The notes below the pieces were generated by a model that worked only from the letters and a program-made list of their open reading frames with translations, ran no database searches and was not told the origin of the DNA. A stretch of 64,000 nt of DNA from Bacteroidia bacterium (GTDB lineage Bacteria; Bacteroidota; Bacteroidia; B-17B0; Aurantibacillaceae), in contig JAOAIP010000045.1 in the NCBI GenBank assembly GCA_026414605.1, forward strand, positions 45,379 through 109,378. Reading direction: 5' to 3'. The position numbers and the translations under genes were made by a program. Shown here piece after piece: positions 19,785 through 27,416 of this stretch; within the stretch, counting starts at the first letter, position 1, and each line of letters begins with the position of its first letter.

Positions 19785-21730
19785 AAAGATATTTAATTAC
19801 ATATTTGGTTTTGTTTTTAAGTAGCATTATTTATGCTGACTTTGATAAAAATGAATTTTTAAAAAAATTTAATGAATTAAACTACAAAGAAAAAGTTCAA
19901 CTCATAGCCAATACCGACTTTAATGACCTAAAAGACATCTATCCTCAAATAAAAGATACATTAGAAAGGATAAAAAAATTAGTTTATACACAAACCAATA
20001 GCAACGAAGCAAAGTTTTTGTTTGATTTAATTGAGGCAAAGGAATCTATGTGGTTTAATCAGTATCCTAAATGTATAAACATTGCTAATAGTGCATTGCA
20101 GTACCATTGTGAAAATGTCAACGATTCATTAAGAGCATTGTTATTATTAAAAGAATGTTTGATCAAAATTAGTGATTATACAAAAGCATTAGAGATACAT
20201 AAAATTATTGAAAAAAATTGGAATAGAAAAAGTATTGCTTTATGGATGGGTACGGCTAAAAGTACCTTGTATAGTTATCTTGGACTGCATAAATATGCGA
20301 TTGTAGAAAGACGACGAGAGTATGAATCAGGATCTCACGATCATTGGGAAACTGCACGGATGTTTAATGATATCGGTGTTTTCTTTAATAGAATGCAACG
20401 TTATGATAGTGCAGAAGTTTGTTTTAATAATGCCCTTAAAGAACTTCGCTTGGTGAATAAAAAAGATGTAGACACCAATTATTATAATTTTTTTGAGTCC
20501 TTGATAAAATCTAATCTTGCAGTTGGCTATTTAAAAAATAAAAGATATAAAGAAGCATTGCCCTATTTATTGATAGATGTTCAAAATAGTTTGAAAAATA
20601 AAGAATATGAAAGCGCTTTTAATGCCTATATTGGTCTTATTGAAATTTACTTGAATCTGAATCAATTAAAAATTGCAAAAAGATATTTAGATACTTTAGA
20701 AAATTCAGATCTTCCAGCGTTTCGCTATCCGTCCAATTTAGCCAAACTTTATTATTGGAAATCTGTTTATTATGAAAAGATAGGTGAATTAAGTAAATCT
20801 ATTGATTACTTAAAACAATTTATTAAACTAAATGATAGTGTTCGTGAAATGGAAAAAGAACTACAAACGATAAATGCCGAAATAGCATATAATGTACAAC
20901 AAAAAGACAATGCTATTAAAGAAAAAAATATAGCACTTTCTATTCTTAAAGTGCAACAAGAAAAAAGCAATGTTATACGAACTTATTTGATTATTTTTAT
21001 TATTGTTTTGTTGATAGCAGGATTTATTCTATTTAGATATTACAGAGAAGTTCAAAAGCATTCAGAAGAATTAGAGCAAACTAACCTTACTATTCAGCAG
21101 CAAAATCAATTGATTCAAAAAGCATTAAAGGACAAGGAAATGCTAATCAAAGAAATTCATCATCGTGTCAAAAATAATTTGCAAATAATAAGCAGCATCA
21201 TTCGTTTACAAATGAGCAAAGAAAATAGCGAAAAAGCCCAAGTTTTACTCAATGAAATTTCTGCACGAATACAATCTATAGCCCTCACACATCAAATGCT
21301 CTACAAAAAGGATAAGTTTTTAGAAATAAATGTTGTAGAGTATTTAAAACATCTTTGCGAACAAATTATTGCTGCTTTTTCAGATCATTCCAATATCCAA
21401 ATACACTATGAATTTACGAATGATGAGGTTGAAATCCCATTAGATACGGCTATTCCATTAGGGCTTATATGTAGTGAAGTAATTACCAATGCTATTAAAT
21501 ATGCTTTTCCTAATAAGCAAGGAATTATTCAAGTGAAATTTCATTGTGATACAGATTATTGTTACTTAGTTATAAAAGATAATGGGATTGGTATAGATTT
21601 AAATAAAGTGAAAAATTCAGATTCTTTGGGCATGGAATTAATACAACTTTTGACTGAACAAATAGATGCTCAATATGTATTTAAAGTAGATAATGGAACT
21701 ATTTTTGAACTAAAGTTTTTAAAAAAATAA
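19781..21730 (+). CDS. TPR-containing sensor histidine kinase (HisKA_2 type)
   Basis: A 649-residue membrane sensor kinase. A signal sequence ([19 protein letters not shown]) leads into a periplasmic TPR region (about 20-370), a coiled-coil stretch, one membrane helix (about 405-425, [18 protein letters not shown]), a second coil, and a HisKA_2 dimerisation domain with phospho-acceptor His460 in EIHHRVKNN. The ATPase domain shows the N box in [11 protein letters not shown] and the G1 box DNGIGID. The start is TTG, overlapping the prfA stop as TTGA; the clean signal peptide immediately after it supports this start. No response regulator is adjacent. The following phosphatase gene starts 3 bases after the stop, so prfA, the kinase and the phosphatase gene probably form one transcript. 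Confidence 0.88.
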   Translation: MKRYLITYLVLFLSSIIYADFDKNEFLKKFNELNYKEKVQLIANTDFNDLKDIYPQIKDTLERIKKLVYTQTNSNEAKFLFDLIEAKESMWFNQYPKCINIANSALQYHCENVNDSLRALLLLKECLIKISDYTKALEIHKIIEKNWNRKSIALWMGTAKSTLYSYLGLHKYAIVERRREYESGSHDHWETARMFNDIGVFFNRMQRYDSAEVCFNNALKELRLVNKKDVDTNYYNFFESLIKSNLAVGYLKNKRYKEALPYLLIDVQNSLKNKEYESAFNAYIGLIEIYLNLNQLKIAKRYLDTLENSDLPAFRYPSNLAKLYYWKSVYYEKIGELSKSIDYLKQFIKLNDSVREMEKELQTINAEIAYNVQQKDNAIKEKNIALSILKVQQEKSNVIRTYLIIFIIVLLIAGFILFRYYREVQKHSEELEQTNLTIQQQNQLIQKALKDKEMLIKEIHHRVKNNLQIISSIIRLQMSKENSEKAQVLLNEISARIQSIALTHQMLYKKDKFLEINVVEYLKHLCEQIIAAFSDHSNIQIHYEFTNDEVEIPLDTAIPLGLICSEVITNAIKYAFPNKQGIIQVKFHCDTDYCYLVIKDNGIGIDLNKVKNSDSLGMELIQLLTEQIDAQYVFKVDNGTIFELKFLKK

Positions 21731-21733
21731 AAT

Positions 21734-22213
21734 ATGAAAAAAGATAAATTGTTATTTGTTTGTCTTGGAAATATCTGCAGATCGCCATTAGCAGAAGGTA
21801 TTATGCTGCATTATATTAACAAGCACAAATTACCAATAGAAGTTGATTCAGCGGCTATTGCACCTTATCATATTGGCGAACATCCCGATCCTCGCACCAT
21901 TAAGAATGCACTTAAACATGGTATTGATATTAGACCATTAGTGGCTCGGCAATTTCAAATTTCAGATTTTAATCACTTTGATAAAATCTACGTAATGGAT
22001 AATTCTCACTATTATCACTTAGAAAAATTAGCACCCACTAAAGATGATTTTAAAAAAGTAGATTATTTAATGAATTTAGTGTTTCCTAATGAAAATAGAG
22101 AAGTGCCAGATCCTTATTATGGAACCGAAAAAGATTTTGAAGAAGTATTTCAAATGATTCATACCGCCTGTCAAAAATTAGTAAATCAGTATGCTGAAAA
22201 TATTTTTGTATAA
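21734..22213 (+). CDS. Low-molecular-weight protein-tyrosine phosphatase
   Basis: A cytoplasmic phosphatase of 159 residues, the standard size. The P-loop CX5R is at the N-terminus (Cys10 to Arg16 in VCLGNICRSPLAEG), and the general-acid aspartate is Asp126 in VPDPYYG. Enzymes of this family dephosphorylate protein tyrosine, often in the control of exopolysaccharide synthesis, and some act on arginine phosphate; no tyrosine kinase is in the window to decide. The gene follows the histidine kinase by 3 bases, which suggests co-expression. Confidence 0.93.
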   Translation: MKKDKLLFVCLGNICRSPLAEGIMLHYINKHKLPIEVDSAAIAPYHIGEHPDPRTIKNALKHGIDIRPLVARQFQISDFNHFDKIYVMDNSHYYHLEKLAPTKDDFKKVDYLMNLVFPNENREVPDPYYGTEKDFEEVFQMIHTACQKLVNQYAENIFV

Positions 22214-22217
22214 TTTT

Positions 22218-22249
22218 TTTGATTATTATTATTTTTTTCCATAATTTTG
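22218..22249 (+). promoter_or_regulatory. Promoter of the porP/sprF - PD40 operon
   Basis: TTTG (22218-22221), a 20-base spacer and TAATTTTG (22242-22249) fit the Bacteroidota promoter consensus closely. The element overlaps the longer possible start codon at 22219, so that start cannot be used from this promoter. Confidence 0.8.
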
Positions 22250-22269
22250 CAAAAACAAAATTTAAATCT

Positions 22270-23241
22270 ATGAAAACAACATTTACACCCAAAATTTTTA
22301 TTTTAATTGGCTTGATAGCAACAACTTCAGTTTATGCTCAACAAGTACCTTTGTTAAACCAATACATGTTTAACAAAATAATGACCAATCCTGCAATGAG
22401 TTATCAAAATGAAATGGGTGATTTATACGCCCTTCACCGTTCTCAATGGGGAAGTATGCCCGATGCACCGGTCAATCAAGTACTTGTATTTTCAACTCCC
22501 TTACAGAAAAACAAAAATGGTTTTGGAATAATAATTACTCACGACAAAGCAGGTTTGTGGGATCAAACATCAGGGTATGCTAATTATTCTCATGCAGTCA
22601 AAATTAATGAGGATGCCATTTTTAGTGCAGGATTAAATGTTGGAGCATTTCAAAGAAGATATGATTTCAATCGTGTAGTGGTGAAAGATAATAACGATCC
22701 CGAATTGTATTCCAACTCATTTAGCCGTGCTACTTTTGATATGTCCTTTGGATTTAATTTTAAATGGAAGGATTTTAATACTGGATTTACCTTGTGGCAA
22801 TTGCTTGACAGCCGTGTTCGTTTCAATGATCCTACGGGACATTTTACAAAATATATTACAACACGCCATTTAACATGGAATGCTTCTTATGTTATAAAAG
22901 CTATTGAAGGCGGAAACTTCCCATTGAATGTTATTCCTTCCATTTATTTAAGATATGTTACTGGTGTGGGTTCTTTTTCAATGGCAGCACCTGTTCAGGT
23001 AGATGCACAAGTAGTGGCTGAAAGTGAAAAATATGGATGGATATTTGTAGGATATAAACACGGCTATTCACTTACATCAGGTATTGGTGCTATTGTGTCT
23101 AAAAGATTAAGAGCAGGGTTAAGTTATGATTTTCTTTATATTAATGATGTCAAAACCTACTTAGGACCCGCTGCAGAAATTTTTGTTTCTTATCAATTCT
23201 CTTTTTCAGGAAAAGGTAATAACTCTCAAACTTTATATTAA
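22270..23241 (+). CDS. PorP/SprF family type IX secretion outer-membrane protein
   Basis: PorP/SprF proteins are outer-membrane beta-barrels of the type IX secretion and gliding machinery. The 323-residue product has a signal peptide ending near SVYAQ and the family opening QVPLLNQYMFNKIMTNPAM, followed by alternating strands to a final FVSYQFSFSG. The ATG at 22270 is chosen because the promoter covers the upstream alternative at 22219. Its stop overlaps the next start as TAATG, so it is translationally coupled to the PD40 protein, a frequent pairing in this phylum. Whether it serves the giant adhesin (the SprF role) or the core translocon (PorP) cannot be told. Confidence 0.88.
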   Translation: MKTTFTPKIFILIGLIATTSVYAQQVPLLNQYMFNKIMTNPAMSYQNEMGDLYALHRSQWGSMPDAPVNQVLVFSTPLQKNKNGFGIIITHDKAGLWDQTSGYANYSHAVKINEDAIFSAGLNVGAFQRRYDFNRVVVKDNNDPELYSNSFSRATFDMSFGFNFKWKDFNTGFTLWQLLDSRVRFNDPTGHFTKYITTRHLTWNASYVIKAIEGGNFPLNVIPSIYLRYVTGVGSFSMAAPVQVDAQVVAESEKYGWIFVGYKHGYSLTSGIGAIVSKRLRAGLSYDFLYINDVKTYLGPAAEIFVSYQFSFSGKGNNSQTLY

Positions 23242-25946
23242 TGAAAAAGATACATAAGTGGATTGCTTTTATAGCAATCAATGTATTGTATTGGCAATTC
23301 AGCAATGCTCAAGTTCAACAGCCCGATTGGGTCAATCAGTTCAAAGATAAAAAAGATTCTTGGATTGCTTCCGAAGCAGAAAAGTATTATTCTTCTGGTA
23401 ACTTAAGAGAAGCATTAAAGTATTATTTTGTTTTGCATGAAAGAAAGCCAAAAGATGAATTTATTCAATACCGATTAGGAATCTGTTATTTATACAAAAG
23501 TGATGAACCCGATAAGGCATGGGAATTATTATCTCCATTAGAAAATTCTAAAAATAAAAAATTAGAAAATTTATCTTTTTATTTAGGAAGGGCACAACAT
23601 ATAAAAGGTAATTATCAAGAAGCCAATAAGTATTACTCCCAATTTTTATCTTTACAAAAAGATACCACAACCGATTTGTATTTGCGAGGAAAATATTTTT
23701 TGCAACAAACTATTTCAGCCCAAAATGTTATTAAGAGAGACATCGAATTGAAAAAAAATGATGTTATTCAAGTACTACTTCAAAGTCAAAATATCAATAC
23801 GGAATACGATGAGTATATGCCCGTTACAGATGCAGATGAAACGAAAATTATATTTACCTACAGAGGACCAAAATCTAAAGGAGGAATGCTTAATGAAAAT
23901 GGCGATCCTGACCCCAATGGTGCATTCTTTGGAGAAGACATCTATGAAGCGTTACGCACACCCGAAGGCGACTGGGGCATTGCTCATCCTATTGATAATC
24001 TTAATACGGATAGAAATGACGCCCCCGTAGCCCTTTCTGCCGATGGACAAACCCTATTTCTTTATAGAAACAGACCTGATTCTTCTGGAAACATCTACTA
24101 TTCCAAATTAGTTGGTACTCAATGGTCTCCTCCCGCTGCCTTACCTGGCGGCATTAATACCGAATATTGGGAAGGAAGTGCTTGCTTAGCGTTTAATGAA
24201 AATATGATTATCTTTTCATCAGAAAGACCAGGCGGCTTTGGTGGAAGAGATTTGTGGCGATCCGTCAAATTACCTAATGGTAAATGGTCATTGCCTATTA
24301 ACCTTGGACCGAACGTCAATACCCCTTATGATGAAGATTCGCCCTTTTTGTTTTATGATGGAGTTACACTTTATTTTAGTTCAAATGGTCCGCATTCAAT
24401 GGGAGGATATGATGTGTTTTATTCAACATTACAGCAAGATAGTACATGGTCTGTTCCTGTAAACCTTGGCACAAAAGTCAATACTCCATTTGATGATAAG
24501 TTTTATGTAATCAATGCGAGCGGATCTCATGGGTATTATTCATCTATGCGTAAAAGTGGAATTGGCGGTCAAGATATTTACTTAGTAACACCTGGTCATT
24601 TTAATAATACTTCTGCTTTTGTATTAAAAGGTATTGTTTATTTAAATGAGGTTCCTGGTTATTCTGATATTACAGTCAAATTTAGTGACCAAAATAGTGA
24701 GCCATCTAATTTTAATTCCAATGCTTCCACGGGAAAGTACTTATTAGTATTTCCGCTTAGTTTCAAATACGATGTGTCTTTTGAAGCAAATGGTTTTGTG
24801 CCTTATAGAATGAAACTTAATCTCAAAAATGTGTTTTCATTTAGAGATAGTGTATTAGATATTCATTTATACAACAAAGAAGATTTTGATAAATACATGC
24901 GAATAGCAGGTACGGTTTATGATCCTAAAACAGGAAAACCTTTGGCGGGGGTAAAAGTAGAATTACGTTCAAAAGATGGAGAAGTAATAATGACAACCAC
25001 TACTGATGAAAATGGTAATTATGTATTCAACAAAGTACCAAAAGGAAAAGAATATGAGATAAATGTAGATTATCCTGGAGAAGTATTTGTAGAAGGAAAA
25101 GCCACTGATTTATATGGGCAGAATGGTTTAGCAGGTGTTAGTATCAATGATCAAATAACGGGTGATGATGGATCCTTTAAGTTTAATGCTTATGGTACAG
25201 GTGCAGAAGATGCTTATATGAACATAGCCGGAAAAGTCATTCATCCAAAGACGAAAAAACCTATACCAGGTGTACGAGTTCAATTAAGGTCTAAAGATGG
25301 AAGCATTGTACGAAATACAATTACGAATTATGAAGGAGATTTTGTATTTAAAAAAGTGCCTAAAAACAAGGACTATGATATTTTTGTAGATTATCCTACA
25401 GCATCTGTTGTTAATGGCATTGTTACAGATCATACGGGTAAAGGTATAGAAGGCAAAAAAATTGGAGATCAAATTACAGACAAAGATGGTAAATTTAGTT
25501 TGCTAACAAGTAATAAAGGTATGTTAGTAGGTTCGCCATATCCTCCCGGTACATTAGAAAAATATCTGATGCCTTTTACAAAAGATAATTTAAACAATGC
25601 ATTAAAAATGGATGAAGCGATGTTGGCGGAATTTTTGAATAAATTTGGTGATTATTCAGCAAAAGATTTGGTGTTCAAAGTTCAAATTGGTGCTTATTTA
25701 TATGCCAATAACTTCAAATACTTTAAATATGAAACCTTAGATAAAGTAGATAAAAAACTCTATGATGACAACCTTACTCGTTTTGTTTTATCTACAGCAT
25801 ATAAAACATTCCGCCAAGCGTGGACAAGACAATGGGAAGCACGTAAATATCCAGATCACGATGCTTTTGTTGTTATTTTCTATAAAGGTCAAAGAATGTT
25901 GATTAGTAAGGACTTAATAGAGTTATTGAAAGCAGATAATAAATAA
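23241..25946 (+). CDS. TPR / PD40 / CarboxypepD_reg protein coupled to PorP/SprF
   Basis: A 901-residue exported protein. After a signal peptide (ending SNAQ) come TPR-like helices to about residue 160, a WD40-like PD40 propeller (about 180-450; repeats such as FSSERPGGFGGRDLW and YFSSNGPHSMGGYDV), and two tandem carboxypeptidase-regulatory-like units at about 553-655 and 660-755, which share the pattern IAGxVxxPKTxKPxxGVxVxLRSKDG. The last 110 residues look like a SPOR-type module (VFKVQIGAYLY). Related gliding proteins usually end in OmpA; none is visible here. It is coupled to porP/sprF by TAATG overlap. A periplasmic or outer-membrane role in secretion or adhesin anchoring is likely but inferred. 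Confidence 0.8.
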   Translation: MKKIHKWIAFIAINVLYWQFSNAQVQQPDWVNQFKDKKDSWIASEAEKYYSSGNLREALKYYFVLHERKPKDEFIQYRLGICYLYKSDEPDKAWELLSPLENSKNKKLENLSFYLGRAQHIKGNYQEANKYYSQFLSLQKDTTTDLYLRGKYFLQQTISAQNVIKRDIELKKNDVIQVLLQSQNINTEYDEYMPVTDADETKIIFTYRGPKSKGGMLNENGDPDPNGAFFGEDIYEALRTPEGDWGIAHPIDNLNTDRNDAPVALSADGQTLFLYRNRPDSSGNIYYSKLVGTQWSPPAALPGGINTEYWEGSACLAFNENMIIFSSERPGGFGGRDLWRSVKLPNGKWSLPINLGPNVNTPYDEDSPFLFYDGVTLYFSSNGPHSMGGYDVFYSTLQQDSTWSVPVNLGTKVNTPFDDKFYVINASGSHGYYSSMRKSGIGGQDIYLVTPGHFNNTSAFVLKGIVYLNEVPGYSDITVKFSDQNSEPSNFNSNASTGKYLLVFPLSFKYDVSFEANGFVPYRMKLNLKNVFSFRDSVLDIHLYNKEDFDKYMRIAGTVYDPKTGKPLAGVKVELRSKDGEVIMTTTTDENGNYVFNKVPKGKEYEINVDYPGEVFVEGKATDLYGQNGLAGVSINDQITGDDGSFKFNAYGTGAEDAYMNIAGKVIHPKTKKPIPGVRVQLRSKDGSIVRNTITNYEGDFVFKKVPKNKDYDIFVDYPTASVVNGIVTDHTGKGIEGKKIGDQITDKDGKFSLLTSNKGMLVGSPYPPGTLEKYLMPFTKDNLNNALKMDEAMLAEFLNKFGDYSAKDLVFKVQIGAYLYANNFKYFKYETLDKVDKKLYDDNLTRFVLSTAYKTFRQAWTRQWEARKYPDHDAFVVIFYKGQRMLISKDLIELLKADNK

Positions 25947-26035
25947 TTAATTTTTGTAGAAACCTTAGAATATTATTACTGAATTTTTTAAGGTACATTT
26001 AGTATTAGTAAAATTAAATTTTTTCTAAATTTAAA

Positions 26036-26432
26036 ATAGGGTTTGGTGAAAAAGCCAAAAATTTGGTTTTCAAAAAATCGACGAATAATTCCATAAATCC
26101 GCCGAAGGTGGATAAATATGAATAGCCATCGGTGAAACCGATGGTAAAAAGCAACATATTTATTTACAACCCTGAAAGGGTTGAATAAAAAATAAAAAAT
26201 AAAAAATAAAAAAATATCCTTTGTAGAACATTCAACCCCTTCGGGGTTGCAGCATTTATTACCTTTTTATACCCCCAATTTCATTGGAGGCTATTCATAT
26301 TTAATTCCTTCGGGATAATTTTTAAAAATTAAAACAAGTGCAAGGATTTTTAGGAAAGTTTGATAAAACCATTGTACAGAAAAACAAAAAAGTTAAATAT
26401 TAATTGATTGAAATTTTTTCACCAAGCCCTAT
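26036..26432. mobile_element. MITE-like non-coding element with terminal inverted repeats
   Basis: ATAGGGTTTGGTGAAAAA (26036-26053) is repeated in inverted form at 26415-26432 with one mismatch in 18 bases. The enclosed 397 bases hold no gene but contain six short hairpins at 26097-26316. The element sits between two convergent genes and carries no transposase, which fits a miniature element moved in trans or a structured dispersed repeat. No clear target duplication was found, so mobility is an inference. Confidence 0.55.
26097..26316. repeat. Mirror array of six triloop hairpins (GAA / TTC loops)
   Basis: Left half: hairpins 26097-26113, 26126-26144 (CCATCGGT/ACCGATGG) and 26167-26183 (CAACCCT/AGGGTTG), all with GAA loops. 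Right half: 26233-26249 (CAACCCC/GGGGTTG), 26272-26290 and 26304-26316, all with TTC loops, that is GAA on the minus strand. Order and stem sequence are mirrored, and AAATATGAATAGCC (26114-26127) returns inverted at 26289-26302. An A-rich spacer with AAAATAA repeats separates the halves. Confidence 0.85.
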
Positions 26433-26446
26433 ATAAAAAAACTCTG

Positions 26447-26770
26447 TTATAAGATTTTACAAGGATCCCAAAATACTTTCTCAAAATTTTGTATTTTATC
26501 ATCTTTCACTACAATGCCTTCCGCTTCTAATAATTCTTGCATTAAAGTAGGTGTCGCAAAGTGGTGTTTCCCTGTTAATAAGCCATTTCTATTGACTACT
26601 CTGTGAGCAGGTATGCTTGGATCATATTGATGAGATAAGTTCATTGCATATCCCACCAATCTTGAAGATTTTGCAGACCCTAAACAACGAGCAATACTTC
26701 CATAAGTGCTGACTCTGCCGTGAGGTATTTTTCTTACAATCTCATATACTTTGAGATAAAATTCATTCAT
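26447..26770 (-). CDS. Alkyltransferase-like protein (ATL, MGMT homologue without the active cysteine)
   Basis: A 107-residue protein with the MGMT DNA-binding fold (VYEIVRKIPHGRVSTYGSIA, then SSRLVGYAM). The motif that is PCHR in O6-methylguanine methyltransferases is PAHR here (Ala55), so it cannot accept alkyl groups. Such ATL proteins bind O6-alkylguanine lesions and hand them to nucleotide-excision repair. The ATG at 26770 is preferred over 26806, which would run deep into the upstream gene; with 26770 the genes overlap by 8 bases. It is the last gene of the porE-like, yhhQ, ATL operon. Mfd, the transcription-repair coupling factor, is encoded 22 kb away. Confidence 0.88.
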   Translation of the reverse strand: MNEFYLKVYEIVRKIPHGRVSTYGSIARCLGSAKSSRLVGYAMNLSHQYDPSIPAHRVVNRNGLLTGKHHFATPTLMQELLEAEGIVVKDDKIQNFEKVFWDPCKIL

Positions 26771-27416
26771 GGCTTGGTACGAATTTTTCAATAATATAAT
26801 GTCCAAGATAAATAAAAGGGATTAAGCACACTGCTACAATTAACTTAAATGTGTAGCCGTATAAGGCATTTTCAACAAATTCAGAAAATTTCCAATATCC
26901 AGGTAAAACAAAAGCAATGAATTGTACGACAAAAGTATCAATTAATTGACTGATGGCTGTACTTCCGGTGGATCTTAGCCATATAAGATATTTTCCTGTG
27001 GCTTTGCGAATTAACCAAAAAGTATATACATCTACGATTTGTGATAAAATAAATGCTGTAATACTTCCAATGATAATCCATTGAGATTGACCAAAGACAG
27101 TATTAAAAACCATATCATTAACAGGAGAAAAAGGAACAGCAGGTATTTTCATTGCTACATAAAGCAATAGGTAAATGTAAATAATTAAGCCAACCGTGAT
27201 GAAGGTTAATTTTCTAACCCCTTCTTTTCCAAAATGCTCATTCATCAAGTCCGTCAGTAAAAAAACAACAGGCCATAAGATAATACCAATACTTTGTGTA
27301 AATAACCCAAAAAAGTTAACTAACTTTCCTCCAATAATTTCCGCTACAATGGCGTTGGTAATAAAAAATCCTGCAAGGATTAAAAAAACAATGTCTTTCT
27401 TACTTTTAAAATCCAT
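26763..27416 (-). CDS. yhhQ: YhhQ/VUT family queuosine precursor transporter
   Basis: An inner-membrane protein of 217 residues with about six helices. The family signature is clear: NAIVAEIIGGKLVNFFG near residue 20, LTDLMNEHFGKEGVRK near 55 and SQIVDVYTFWLIRK near 120. YhhQ-family proteins import the queuosine precursors preQ0 or preQ1 used for tRNA modification. The ATG start shares bases with the stop of the upstream porE-like gene (TAATG), and its stop overlaps the ATL start, so the three are translationally linked although functionally unrelated. No que gene is in the window. Confidence 0.9.
   Translation of the reverse strand: MDFKSKKDIVFLILAGFFITNAIVAEIIGGKLVNFFGLFTQSIGIILWPVVFLLTDLMNEHFGKEGVRKLTFITVGLIIYIYLLLYVAMKIPAVPFSPVNDMVFNTVFGQSQWIIIGSITAFILSQIVDVYTFWLIRKATGKYLIWLRSTGSTAISQLIDTFVVQFIAFVLPGYWKFSEFVENALYGYTFKLIVAVCLIPFIYLGHYIIEKFVPSHE

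Noticed and set aside
26097..26316. CRISPR-like array
   Set aside because: The repeated units are short hairpins of different stem sequence in mirror order, not identical repeats with unique spacers, and no cas gene is present.
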